From Haloplanus sp. GDY1 (GTDB taxonomy: Archaea > Halobacteriota > Halobacteria > Halobacteriales > Haloferacaceae), in NCBI RefSeq assembly GCF_023703775.1, contig NZ_CP098514.1:1116001-1180000 (forward strand): a stretch of DNA of 64,000 nt. The letters are read 5' to 3'. Shown here one piece after another: positions 51,983 to 61,075 of the stretch. Position 1 is the first letter of the stretch; each line of letters opens with the position of its first letter. A program made the translations under genes and the position numbers. Below the pieces are notes generated by a model that worked only from the letters and a program-made list of their open reading frames with translations, searched no databases and had not been told where the DNA came from.

Positions 51983-52585
51983 ATGACCACGACCGAGGGG
52001 GGAACGGTGCTCATCGTCGACGACGACCGGGACGTCGTCCGCACGTACCGTCGATATCTCGAGGAGGCGTACGACACCCGCGAGGCGTACGACGGCGAGG
52101 AGGCACTCGACGAACTCGACGAATCGGTCGACGTCGTGTTGCTCGACCGGTTGATGCCCGGCGTCTCCGGTGGGGAGGTGCTCGACCGCATCCGGCAGCG
52201 TGACGTCGGGGTTCGCGTGGCGATGGTGACCGCGGTCGATCCCGATTTCGACATCCTCGATATGGGGTTCGACGACTACATCACCAAACCGACGAGCTAC
52301 GACGAACTCCGGTCGACCATCGACGACCTGATCGCGCTGAACCGACACGCCGAGCACGTCCGGGAGTATCACACTCTGCTGGCGAAACGCGAGGCCCTTC
52401 GGGAGAGCAAGGCGACGTACGAACTCGACCGGAGCGAGGCGTACGCCGACCTGGAGGCCCGAATCGAGACGCTCGAGCGGACGATCGAGTCCGAGGCCGA
52501 GGGGTACACGGACGACGCCCGCTTCGTCGCCACGCTGCGAGCCATCGACGAATCGGTGCCCGTCGAGGAGGGCTCCGATGGCTGA
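51983..52585 (+). CDS. HalX-domain response regulator
   Basis: A 200-residue receiver protein. The phospho-acceptor Asp is in DVVLLDRLMPGVSG; acidic VLIVDDDRD and the lysine in FDDYITKPTSY complete the site. The C-terminal HalX domain (about 125-190) is helical (AKREALRESKATYELDRSEAYADLEARI). No output DNA-binding domain. GGTTTAATTG at about 51941-51950 gives a TATA box. The next gene, a KaiC-like ATPase, overlaps its stop by 8 bp. Confidence 0.9.
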   Translation: MTTTEGGTVLIVDDDRDVVRTYRRYLEEAYDTREAYDGEEALDELDESVDVVLLDRLMPGVSGGEVLDRIRQRDVGVRVAMVTAVDPDFDILDMGFDDYITKPTSYDELRSTIDDLIALNRHAEHVREYHTLLAKREALRESKATYELDRSEAYADLEARIETLERTIESEAEGYTDDARFVATLRAIDESVPVEEGSDG

Positions 52586-53243
52586 GGGCGACGCCCGGGC
52601 GGACGGGTATCCGCTGACCGGTGGCCTGCCGCTCGGCATCGACGACCTGGATCCGGGAACGAACCTCCTGGTCTCCGGCCCCGCGATGTCGGGCAAGCGC
52701 CAGCTGGTGTTCGACCTCCTCGCCCCCGACGCGACGGCGGCCGACCCCATCGTCGTGATGACGACCGACGACCCGGCGCCGCGCATCCACACGCAGTTCG
52801 CGGACCGCGGCGTCGAGTTCGACCCGTCGACGTTCCGCGTCGTCGACGCTTCCGGGGCGCCCGGCGACGACGAAGCCGACGTCCACCGGGTCTCCTCGCC
52901 GGCCGACCTCACCGGCATGGGCGTCGCGTTCACGAAGGCCGTCGAGGAGATGGGGAGCCCGCCCCGCCTCCGTCTTGGCTTTCTCTCCATCTCGACGCTC
53001 CTCCAGTACGTCGACGCCGAGCGCGCCTTCTCCTTTCTCCACGTCCTCTCCCGACGGACGAGCGCGGCCGGCTACCTCGGCGTCTACAGCATCGACCCCA
53101 CGACACACGAGGATCGCTTCGTCAACGTCGTCACCTCCATCTTCGACGCCGCCATCGAACTCCGCGAGGAGGACGGCGACCGAGAGGTCCGGGCGCGCGG
53201 CCTCCCGGACGTCGCCCCCGAGTGGACGGCGTTCCCCTACTGA
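52578..53243 (+). CDS. Degenerate RecA/KaiC-like ATPase
   Basis: A 221-residue single RecA-fold protein. The P-loop is LLVSGPAMSGKRQLV; VVMTTDDPAPRI and FSFLHVLSRRTSAAGYLGVYSID follow as in KaiC/RadA-like haloarchaeal proteins. The usual catalytic Glu and Walker B DD are not obvious, so ATP use may be impaired. It is coupled by an 8-bp overlap to a HalX response regulator, so it is probably its signalling partner; no kinase is nearby. Confidence 0.78.
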   Translation: MAEGDARADGYPLTGGLPLGIDDLDPGTNLLVSGPAMSGKRQLVFDLLAPDATAADPIVVMTTDDPAPRIHTQFADRGVEFDPSTFRVVDASGAPGDDEADVHRVSSPADLTGMGVAFTKAVEEMGSPPRLRLGFLSISTLLQYVDAERAFSFLHVLSRRTSAAGYLGVYSIDPTTHEDRFVNVVTSIFDAAIELREEDGDREVRARGLPDVAPEWTAFPY

Positions 53244-54925
53244 TCCTCGGGGTCGAGGCCGTACGCCTCGCGGGCCGCCGCCGCCGACAGCGTTCCGAGA
53301 CGCAGGTCGCGAGCGACGGCCTCGGGGTCGCGCGCCGCCGGGTCGCCGTACCCGCCGCCGCCGGGCGTCCGGACGCTCACCACGTCGCCGGCGTCGAGGT
53401 CGTGGGTCGACTTCCCCGGGATGGGCTCCGTCTCGCCGTCGCGGAGCAGGTAGTCCTCGCCGGTCGCCCCGGAACCGCCGCCGGCGAGGCCGTACGGCGG
53501 GTGACGACGCCGGTCCGCGAGCAGGCTGAAGGCGACGTCGTCGGTCAACACCTCGATGTCGCGACGGAGGCCGAGGCCGCCGCGGAACTCGCCCGCGCCG
53601 CCCGAGTCCGGGCGGTACTCGTAGCGCCGGACGCGGAGGGGATAGACCGTCTCCAGCACCTCCGCCGGAGTGTTGAGCGTGTTGCTCATGTGGGCGTGGA
53701 CGCCGTCCATCCCGTCGGCGCCGGCCCGGCCGCCGTAGCCGCCGCCGACCGTCTCGTAGAAGGCGAAGGGCTCGCCGGCCCGATCCGTGCCGCCGAAGGT
53801 GACGCTGTTCATCGTCCCCTGGGCGGCCGCGACGGAGCGTTCGGGCGCCTCGGAGCCGAACGCCCCGAGGAGGGCGTCAGTCACCCGCTGGGAGATTTCG
53901 AGGTTGCCGCCGACCACGGCCGCCGGGGGGCGGGCGTTGACGACCGTCCCCTCGGGCGCCCGGATGTCGATGGGCCGGTAGGTCCCCGCGTTCGGCGGCA
54001 CGTCCGGGTCGGTCACGCAGCGCACCGCGTAGTACGTCGCGGACGCGGTCACCGCGAGGGGGGCGTTGATCGCGCCCGCGACCTGCTCGCTCGTCCCCTC
54101 GAAGTCGACGACGAGTTCGTCGCCGTCGACCGTCACCGAGACGGCGATCAGGAGGTCCTCGTGGCCCTGGCCGTCGTCGTCGAGGTAGTCCTCGAACTCG
54201 ACGGTGCCGTCCGGCAGGTCCGCGATCTCGCTCCGCATCCGGCGCTCGGCGTAGGCCTTGATCTCCGTCGTCGCCGCGCGCAGGGTGTCGAGGCCGTGGC
54301 GCGCGGCCAGGTCCCGGACCCGTTCGACGGCCGTCCGGTTGGCCGCCCGCTGGGCGCGGAAGTCGCCGCGGCGCTCGTCCGGCGTTCGCACGTTCGTCAG
54401 GAGGAGGTCGAAGGTGTCCTCGACGGGATCGCCGCCGTCGTAGAGTTTCACCGGCGGGACCCGCAGCCCCTCCTGGTAGATCTCGGTCGAATCGGCGGCG
54501 ACGCTCCCCGCCCGTCCACCGCCCACGTCGGCGTGGTGGGCGCGGTTGGCCGCGACGGCGACGAGGTCGCCCTCGACGAAGACGGGCGTCACGAGCGTCA
54601 TGTCCGGCAGGTGGGCGCCGCCGTGGAACGGATCGTTGAGCAGGATGGCGTCGCCGTCCGCCAGGTCCGCGGGCGGGAACGCCTCGATGGCCGCCGCCAC
54701 GGAGTACGGCATCGCGCCCAGGTGGACCGGGATGTTCTCGGCCTGGCTGATCATCTCGGCGGTCGCGTCCTCGCCACCGACGTCGAACAGGGCACACGAG
54801 CAGTCCCGGCGGTCCTTGATGTTCGGGGAGTAACTGGTCCGGACGAGCGTCGCGTTCATCTCCTCGGCGACGGCGACGCAGGCGTTGCGGAGGACCTCCA
54901 GGGTGACCGGATCGACGTCGGTCAT
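53237..54925 (-). CDS. hyuB: Hydantoinase B / oxoprolinase family subunit
   Basis: A 562-residue HyuB. Family marks: DPVTLEVLRNACVAVAEEMN at the start, LVRTSYSPNIKDRRDCSCALFD, GDAILLNDPFHGGAHLPDM and YETVGGGYGGRAGADGMDGVHAHMSNT. Together with HyuA it hydrolyses hydantoins or 5-oxoproline, often with ATP. Starts at 54925, overlapping the hyuA stop by 4 bp. Substrate not deducible; a carbamoylase-type amidase is encoded at 15858. Confidence 0.93.
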   Translation of the reverse strand: MTDVDPVTLEVLRNACVAVAEEMNATLVRTSYSPNIKDRRDCSCALFDVGGEDATAEMISQAENIPVHLGAMPYSVAAAIEAFPPADLADGDAILLNDPFHGGAHLPDMTLVTPVFVEGDLVAVAANRAHHADVGGGRAGSVAADSTEIYQEGLRVPPVKLYDGGDPVEDTFDLLLTNVRTPDERRGDFRAQRAANRTAVERVRDLAARHGLDTLRAATTEIKAYAERRMRSEIADLPDGTVEFEDYLDDDGQGHEDLLIAVSVTVDGDELVVDFEGTSEQVAGAINAPLAVTASATYYAVRCVTDPDVPPNAGTYRPIDIRAPEGTVVNARPPAAVVGGNLEISQRVTDALLGAFGSEAPERSVAAAQGTMNSVTFGGTDRAGEPFAFYETVGGGYGGRAGADGMDGVHAHMSNTLNTPAEVLETVYPLRVRRYEYRPDSGGAGEFRGGLGLRRDIEVLTDDVAFSLLADRRRHPPYGLAGGGSGATGEDYLLRDGETEPIPGKSTHDLDAGDVVSVRTPGGGGYGDPAARDPEAVARDLRLGTLSAAAAREAYGLDPEDQ

Positions 54926-56955
54926 GGCTCGATCACCACGTTGCCAAGGTCGTCGACGCTCGCTTCCGCTCCCGGCGGGACGACGGCCGTGCTCTCGACG
55001 CCCTCGACGATCGCCGGGCCGTCGAACGCCGCCCCCGTGGCGAGCGTCGAGCGGTCGTAGACCGGCGTCTCGTGGCGGTCGTCGGCGAACGACGCCCGCC
55101 GCGTCGTCCGAGGGTCGGGGTCGGCCGTCCCCCCCTCCGCCATCGACAGCGCCGGCGGGTCGACGACGCCGCGCGAGCGCAGGCGGACCGTGACGAGTTC
55201 GACCGGTTCGTCCGGCGAGGCGTGGCCGTACCGTCGCTCGTGGCGCTCGTGGAAGCGGTCGGCGACGGCCGAGAGGTCGTCGCCGTCGAGGTCCCCGTCC
55301 GGCAGCGGGATCCGGAGGTCGAAGGACTGGCCGCGGTAGCGCAGGTCGACCGCGCGCTCGAACCGCCGGCGCTCGGGCGGGTAGCCCTCGTCAGCGAGGC
55401 GCGCCCGACGGTCAGCGGCCAGCGCCTCGAATCGCTCGGTCAGGGTCGCGGGCTCCACCTCGGCCCAGGGCCGCACCGTCGAGACGCCGTCCTCGTACAC
55501 CACGTCGCTGATGAGGAGGCCGAGCGCCGAGAGGACGCCGGCCGACCGCGGGACCACCACGCGTGGCACGTCGAGTTCGGCGGCGAGTTCCGCGGCGTGG
55601 AGCGGCCCGGCGCCGCCGTAGGCGACAAGCGAGAAGTCCCGGGGGTCGTGCCCCCGCTCGACCGACACCACGCGCAGGGCGCGCTCCATGTTCGCGTTGG
55701 CGACCTCGAGGATCCCCTGTGCGGCCGCCTCGACGCTCAGATCCAGCGGCTCGGCCAGGCGCTCCCGGACCGCCTCGCGGACGGTCGACTCGTCGGCGCT
55801 CCCCTCGAAGAAGACGCCGGGGTCGATCCGCCCGAGCAACAGGTGGGCGTCCGTGACCGTCGGCTCGGTCCCGCCGCGGCCGTAACAGATCGGCCCGGGG
55901 TCGGCGCCGGCCGACCGCGGACCGACCCGGAGGCTCCCGCCCTCGTCGACCCACGCGATGGAGCCCCCGCCCGCGCCGATGGTGTGGACGTCGACCATGG
56001 GGACGGTGACCGGATACTCGCCGACCGTCCCCTCCGTCGTGACGACGGGGTCGCCGTCCCGCACCAGCGACACGTCACACGAGGTGCCGCCCATGTCCAT
56101 CGTGAGCACGTCGTCGAAGCCCGCCTCGCCGGCGACGTGGGACGCGCCCCGGACGCCCGCCGCCGGCCCCGAGAGCAGCGTGTTCACCGGGCGCTCGCGC
56201 GCGGCGCTCGCGGAGGCGACGCCGCCGTTCGACTGCATCACTCGCATCGCCGCGGGGACGCCGGCGTCGTCGATGCCCGCCGCCAGTCGACCCAGATACC
56301 GGTTCATCACCGGCTTGAGCGCGGCGTTGATCGTCGTCGCCAGCGTGCGCTCGTACTCCCGGATCTCCGGCAGCACGTCGCTCGACAGCGAACACTCGCA
56401 GTCGACGCCCTCCTCGCGGAGGATCTCGGCCATCCGGCGCTCGTGGGACGCGTCCTCGAAGGCGAAGAGAAAGCAGACGGCGACGCTCTCGACGTCGGCG
56501 TCGGCGACGGCCCGGGCCACCTCGCGGGCGGCCGCCTCGTCGAGCGGTTCGACGACGTCGCCCCGGCGGTCGAGGCGCTCCGGCACCTCGAACCGACGGT
56601 CGCGGGGGACGACCGGCGAGGGTTTCTCCGCGCCCAGGTCGTACAGGCTCGGCCGGGTCTGCCGGCCGATCTCGACCGCGTCCCGGAAGCCCGCGGTCGT
56701 CACCAGCGCCGTCGCCGCCCACTCGCGTTCGAGGAGGGCGTTCGTGGCGACGGTCGTCCCGTGGGCGAAGAAGTCGACGGCCTCGGGATCGAGGCCGGCG
56801 TCCTCGCCCGCGGCGTCGAGTCCGTCGAGGACGCCCCGATCCGGCGCGTCCGGCGTCGACGGTACCTTCAGCATCGTGATCCCGTCGGCGTCGGCGACGA
56901 CCACGTCGGTGAACGTGCCGCCGACGTCGACGCCGACACGGACGTCGGTTTCCAT
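54922..56955 (-). CDS. hyuA: Hydantoinase A / oxoprolinase family subunit
   Basis: A 677-residue ATP-dependent HyuA. ASKHA-type phosphate motif VGVDVGGTFTDVVV at the N-terminus, HGTTVATNALLER, GTSCDVSLVRDGDP and GAGGGSIAWVD follow, and the C-terminal half ends with the typical GPAIVEGVESTAVVPPG. It forms a complex with HyuB. A TATA-like TTTATGAATC (minus strand, near 56975-56985) stands 25-30 bp before ATG 56955, so this operon is hyuA-hyuB. Confidence 0.93.
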   Translation of the reverse strand: METDVRVGVDVGGTFTDVVVADADGITMLKVPSTPDAPDRGVLDGLDAAGEDAGLDPEAVDFFAHGTTVATNALLEREWAATALVTTAGFRDAVEIGRQTRPSLYDLGAEKPSPVVPRDRRFEVPERLDRRGDVVEPLDEAAAREVARAVADADVESVAVCFLFAFEDASHERRMAEILREEGVDCECSLSSDVLPEIREYERTLATTINAALKPVMNRYLGRLAAGIDDAGVPAAMRVMQSNGGVASASAARERPVNTLLSGPAAGVRGASHVAGEAGFDDVLTMDMGGTSCDVSLVRDGDPVVTTEGTVGEYPVTVPMVDVHTIGAGGGSIAWVDEGGSLRVGPRSAGADPGPICYGRGGTEPTVTDAHLLLGRIDPGVFFEGSADESTVREAVRERLAEPLDLSVEAAAQGILEVANANMERALRVVSVERGHDPRDFSLVAYGGAGPLHAAELAAELDVPRVVVPRSAGVLSALGLLISDVVYEDGVSTVRPWAEVEPATLTERFEALAADRRARLADEGYPPERRRFERAVDLRYRGQSFDLRIPLPDGDLDGDDLSAVADRFHERHERRYGHASPDEPVELVTVRLRSRGVVDPPALSMAEGGTADPDPRTTRRASFADDRHETPVYDRSTLATGAAFDGPAIVEGVESTAVVPPGAEASVDDLGNVVIEP

Positions 56956-57061
56956 ACCGGGAGCAGGGAAGGGCGATTCATAAACCCACGTCCCGGTCGG
57001 GACGGCCGGGGAACTCCGGGACGCGGCCGGGGTATAAGGCCACGGCGCCCCAGGGTCGAGT

Positions 57062-57985
57062 ATGAAGCTCAGACGCCTCGGAACCGCCGTCGCGGGGCTG
57101 GGTGCCGCGGCCGCCGTGGCCGACCGCCTCCTCCGGGACGCGGCGGGCGAACTCGAACCCGCCCTCGACGCGACCGAGCGGACGTATCGCTGGCGCGGGA
57201 TGGACGTCGCCTACGCGGAGGCGGGCGACCCGGACGACCCCGACCTCCTCCTCCTGCACGGCATCAACGCCGCCGGATCGAGCGGCGAGTTCCGCGAGAT
57301 CTTCGGCACGCTCGCGGAGATCCACCACGTGGTCGCGCCCGACCTCCCGGGGTTCGGCCGCTCGGACCGCCCCCCGCTTCGCTACTCCGCGGCGCTCTAC
57401 GAGGACTTCGTCGCCGACTTCCTCGGCGAGTTCGACGCCCCCGCCGTCGTCGCCTCGTCGCTCTCGGGGGCGTACGTCGCCCGCGCCCTGAACCGGGGCG
57501 CCGACGCCGACTCGCTCGTCCTGATCTGTCCGACGACCGTCGCCGGCCCCGACCCGCCGAAGGCGTGGCTTCGGGAACTCCTCCGCGCGCCGGTCGTGGG
57601 GACCGCCCTCTTCGACGCCCTGGTGTCCAGGCCGTCGATCCGCTACTTCAACGCCGATCACGCCTACGCCGACCCCGACGCGGCCTCCGCGGCGTGGACC
57701 GACTACCAGTGGCGCACCACCCACCAGGAGAACGCCCGCTTCGCCGTCGCCTCCTTCGTCGCCGGCCACTGCAACTCGACGATCGACCTCGGGGCTGCGC
57801 TCCGCGAGGCCGAGGTCCCCGTGACGATCGTCTGGGGCCGGGACGCGACGCTGCCGCCGCTCTCCCGGGGGCGCGACCTGGCCGACGAGGCCGACGCGCG
57901 GCTCGTCGTGTTCGATCACGCCAAACTCCTGCCCCACGTCGAGTATCCGGCCGCGTTCGTCGAGACGGTTCGCGGGGCTATCTAG
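57062..57985 (+). CDS. Alpha/beta hydrolase
   Basis: A 307-residue alpha/beta hydrolase. A short N-terminal helix precedes the fold; LLLHGINAAGSSGEF forms the oxyanion loop, APDLPGFGRSDRPP follows, and the nucleophile elbow is VVASSLSGAYVAR (SxSxG, not the usual GxSxG). The Asp is in TIVWGRDATLPP and the His in KLLPHVEYPAAF. Substrate unknown. TATA-like GTATAAGG at about 57031-57038. Stop overlaps that of the convergent DUF35 gene by 8 bp. Confidence 0.86.
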   Translation: MKLRRLGTAVAGLGAAAAVADRLLRDAAGELEPALDATERTYRWRGMDVAYAEAGDPDDPDLLLLHGINAAGSSGEFREIFGTLAEIHHVVAPDLPGFGRSDRPPLRYSAALYEDFVADFLGEFDAPAVVASSLSGAYVARALNRGADADSLVLICPTTVAGPDPPKAWLRELLRAPVVGTALFDALVSRPSIRYFNADHAYADPDAASAAWTDYQWRTTHQENARFAVASFVAGHCNSTIDLGAALREAEVPVTIVWGRDATLPPLSRGRDLADEADARLVVFDHAKLLPHVEYPAAFVETVRGAI

Positions 57986-58352
57986 CCCGCAACACCAGCA
58001 GGTCGTCGCCGGTCGTCCGGTTGGTGCCGACGGTCGGTTCGACCACCGTCCCGACGGCGACGTCCTCGGGGTCGACGCCGCGGACGACGCCCGTGAGGCG
58101 GACGTCGCCGAAGTCCGCGATGGCCGTCGCGTAGGGCTCCTCGTCCTCGAAGTCCGGACCGCCGACGTAACAGACGGTGTACGTCTCGACCGTCCCGGTC
58201 GTGGGCAGCGACTCGCGGCCGAGGTCGGTCGACCCGCAGTGGGGACAGACCCGCCGCGGGGGGAGCGAGCCGTGACCCTCCGGACAGCGGAGGTAGTAGC
58301 CCTCGCCGTCGTCGACGGCGTCGAGCCACTCGTCGTAACCCGCGTCGGTCAT
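57978..58352 (-). CDS. Zn-ribbon OB-fold protein (DUF35), thiolase partner
   Basis: A 124-residue DUF35 protein: zinc ribbon with LRCPEGHG and RRVCPHCGST, then an OB fold (TVETYTVCYVGGPDF, LTGVVRGVDPEDVAVG). Proteins of this type bind acyl-CoA and act as obligate partners of SCP-x/archaeal thiolases. It overlaps the thiolase stop by 4 bp (ATGA), so both are made together. Confidence 0.92.
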   Translation of the reverse strand: MTDAGYDEWLDAVDDGEGYYLRCPEGHGSLPPRRVCPHCGSTDLGRESLPTTGTVETYTVCYVGGPDFEDEEPYATAIADFGDVRLTGVVRGVDPEDVAVGTVVEPTVGTNRTTGDDLLVLRAR

Positions 58353-59515
58353 CGGTCCACCTCCAGAACGTGAACCACGGCGGAGGCGACGGTCCCACCC
58401 GCGTTGTGCGTCAGGCCGACCGTCGCGTCCTCGACGTGGTCGCTGTTCGGGTGGTCGCCACGGAGGAGACGCGTCATCTCGACGACCTGACTGCCGCCGG
58501 TGGCGCCGACCGGGTGGCCCTTGGCCTTCAGGCCGCCCGAGAGGTTCACCGGGCGCTCGCCCGTCGCGGTCGTCTCGCCGCGTCGCGCCGCGCCGATGCC
58601 CTCGCCCGCCTCGTAGAAGCCCAGCCCCTCCAGGGCCAGCACCTCGGCGATGGTGAAGCAGTCGTGCACCTCGACGACGTCCACGTCGTCCGGATCGCGG
58701 CCGGCGTCGGCGTAGGCCTCCGTCGCCGCGCGCTCCGTCGCCGGCGTGACCGCGAGGTCCTCGCGGTCCTGCAGGGCGAGGTTGTCGCCGCCCTGGCCGG
58801 TCCCCGTGATCGACACGGGCGCGTCGAGGTCGTGGTCGGCGGCGTACTCGTCGCTGACGAGGACGAGCGCGCTCGCGCCGTCGGTCACCGGACAGGCGTC
58901 CAGCAGGCCGACCGGATCGGACACCATCGGCGCGTCCAGCACCTCGTCGACGGTGATCGCGCGGTGGAACTGGGCGTACTCGTTGGGGAGGGCGTTGTCG
59001 TGGTTCTTCACCGCGACGTGGGCGAGGTCCTCCCGGTCGCCGCCGTACTGCTCGAAGTACGCCCGCGCCATCAGCGCGTACGCGCCGGGGAAGGTGATCC
59101 CCGCCCTGATCTCGTACAGTTCGTCGGCGGCGGTCGCCAGTCCCTCGGTCACGTCGGCCGTCGAGAGGTTCGTCATGCGCTCACAGCCGCCGGCGAGCAC
59201 CACGTCGTTTTCGCCGGAGCGGACGCTCCGGACGGCCTCACGCACCGCCACCCCGGCGGAGGCACACGCCTCCTCGTACCGGGTCGCCGGACAGTCCAGC
59301 CCGACCATCTCCGCCATGAGCGGCGCCTGGTGGCCCTGTCGCTCGGCGAGCGAGCCCATGAAGTTCCCGTAGTTGAGTTCCTCGATGTCGTCGCTGGGGA
59401 CCCCGGACTCCTCGCGGGCCGCGAGCGCCGCCTCCGCGAACAGGTCGCGGCCCGTGCGCTCGGGCTGTCGCCCAAACTGCGTCAATCCGACGCCGGCGAC
59501 TCGAACGCCAGTCAT
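58349..59515 (-). CDS. Thiolase family protein (SCP-x/archaeal type)
   Basis: A 388-residue thiolase. The nucleophilic Cys is in YEEACASAGVAVREAV, HDCFTIAEVLALEGLGF and GGLKAKGHPVGATGG carry the later active-site His residues. With the DUF35 partner it would cleave or condense beta-ketoacyl-CoA, e.g. acetoacetyl-CoA for the mevalonate pathway or in fatty acid breakdown. No HMG-CoA synthase gene is adjacent, so the pathway is open. Confidence 0.92.
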   Translation of the reverse strand: MTGVRVAGVGLTQFGRQPERTGRDLFAEAALAAREESGVPSDDIEELNYGNFMGSLAERQGHQAPLMAEMVGLDCPATRYEEACASAGVAVREAVRSVRSGENDVVLAGGCERMTNLSTADVTEGLATAADELYEIRAGITFPGAYALMARAYFEQYGGDREDLAHVAVKNHDNALPNEYAQFHRAITVDEVLDAPMVSDPVGLLDACPVTDGASALVLVSDEYAADHDLDAPVSITGTGQGGDNLALQDREDLAVTPATERAATEAYADAGRDPDDVDVVEVHDCFTIAEVLALEGLGFYEAGEGIGAARRGETTATGERPVNLSGGLKAKGHPVGATGGSQVVEMTRLLRGDHPNSDHVEDATVGLTHNAGGTVASAVVHVLEVDR

Positions 59516-59682
59516 GGCGTGTTATAGGCGGACGAGCGGATAAAGACCTGCCGGATGCGGCGCTTCTACCCCCCGGAATCGGCGGTTTGAGGTTCGACGA
59601 CTGTCACCAATCCGATCGACGTTCGACGTGTCCCCGGGTCGCCGACCGAAACCGTTAGTCGCTCGGGCGGACAGGAGGGGCC

Positions 59683-60978
59683 ATGAACGGCTGGATCGGC
59701 GAGACGTTCACGAGCGACGTCGGGTGGTCGCACCTGGAGCGACTGGTCGACATCGGGAATCGGATGGCCGGGAGCCCCGGCGAGCGCGAGGCACTGGACG
59801 CCACCCGCGACGCCCTCGCGGACGTCGGCGCCCGGAACGCGAGCGTCGAGCCCTTCGACGTGCAGGGGTGGGTCCGGGGGTCGAGCCGGATCGAGACGCC
59901 GTCGGGCGACGTCGACCCCATCGCCCTGCCCCGGAGTCCCGCCGGGGCGGCGACCGGCCGCCTCGTCGACTGCGGCGACGGCCTGCCCGCCGACTTCGAG
60001 GCCGACCTGGAGGGTGCGGTGGTCGTCGTCTCGGCGACGGTCCCCGACCACTACGACCGCTTCGTCCACCGGCGGGAGAAGTACTACCGCGCCGTCGAGG
60101 CCGGAGCCGCCGCCTTCGTCTTCCGCAACCACACCCCGGGCTGTCTCGCGCCGACGGGCAGCGTCGGCACCGACGCGTCGCCGATCGGTCCCGTCCCCGC
60201 CGTCGGCGTCAGCCGCGAGGCGGGGCTGCGGCTCGTCCGCCGCCACGAGGGCGAGGCGGTCACCGTCCGGGTCGACTGCGAGACGCCCGCGGCCGAGAGC
60301 GGCGTCGTCCGCGCCGACGTGGGGCCGGCCACCGACCGTGCCGTCTACCTCACCAGCCACGTCGACGCCCACGACATCGCCGAGGGCGCCGTCGACAACG
60401 CCGCCGGGACGGCCACCGTCCTCGAAGTCGCGCGCGCACTCGTCGACCGGGGCGACCTCTCTCGCCGGGTCCGGATCGTCTGCTTCGGCGCCGAGGAGGT
60501 CGGCCTCCGGGGGTCGAAGCGGGAGGCCGAGCGCGTCGACCCCGAAACCGTGCAGGCGGTCGTCAACTGCGACGGCGTCTGTCGCGGCCGGACCCTCCAG
60601 TGGTACACGGGCGGCGTCGACGCCCTCGACGCGGCGGTCGAGGGGGTCGCCGACCGCTTCGGCCACCCCATCTCCGTCCGCCCGACACAGCATCCCCACA
60701 GCGACCACTGGCCCTTCGTCGCCCGCGGAATGCCCGGGCTGCTGGTGTCGAGCGACGACGGCGACCGGGGGCGTGGCTGGGGTCACACCGCCGCCGACAC
60801 GCTCGACAAGCTCGAACGCCGGACGCTCCGCGAGGGGGCGATCATCGTGACGGGCGTCGTCGCCGAACTCGCGGACGCCGACCGGATCGACCGCCGGGAC
60901 CCCGAGGCCGTCGCCGCCGCCCTCGAGGCCGAGAACCTGGCCGCGGGCATGCGGGCGACCGGCGACTGGCCGTTCTGA
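59683..60978 (+). CDS. M28 family zinc peptidase with PA domain
   Basis: A 431-residue aminopeptidase-like protein. A PA domain (residues about 95-190) lies inside the peptidase fold. Zinc ligands: TSHVDAHDIAEGAVDNAAG (His, Asp), GAEEVGLRGS (Glu pair), VNCDGV (Asp) and WGHTAADT (His). No signal peptide, so it is cytoplasmic. It would remove N-terminal amino acids or cleave a modified peptide. The frame at 59628-61121 in another register is spurious. Confidence 0.87.
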   Translation: MNGWIGETFTSDVGWSHLERLVDIGNRMAGSPGEREALDATRDALADVGARNASVEPFDVQGWVRGSSRIETPSGDVDPIALPRSPAGAATGRLVDCGDGLPADFEADLEGAVVVVSATVPDHYDRFVHRREKYYRAVEAGAAAFVFRNHTPGCLAPTGSVGTDASPIGPVPAVGVSREAGLRLVRRHEGEAVTVRVDCETPAAESGVVRADVGPATDRAVYLTSHVDAHDIAEGAVDNAAGTATVLEVARALVDRGDLSRRVRIVCFGAEEVGLRGSKREAERVDPETVQAVVNCDGVCRGRTLQWYTGGVDALDAAVEGVADRFGHPISVRPTQHPHSDHWPFVARGMPGLLVSSDDGDRGRGWGHTAADTLDKLERRTLREGAIIVTGVVAELADADRIDRRDPEAVAAALEAENLAAGMRATGDWPF

Positions 60979-61075
60979 CGGGGCGCCTCGCTCGTCGCGG
61001 GGGTACGACAGTCGCCACGAAGCGTGGGGGCTTTTTACCGTCGTGGATCGACGTACGTCGCATGGAGCGGACGCG

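Noticed and set aside
55072-58134. 1020-residue plus-strand frame
   Set aside because: It lies across hyuA and the alpha/beta hydrolase in the wrong frames and has only Arg-rich low-complexity translation.
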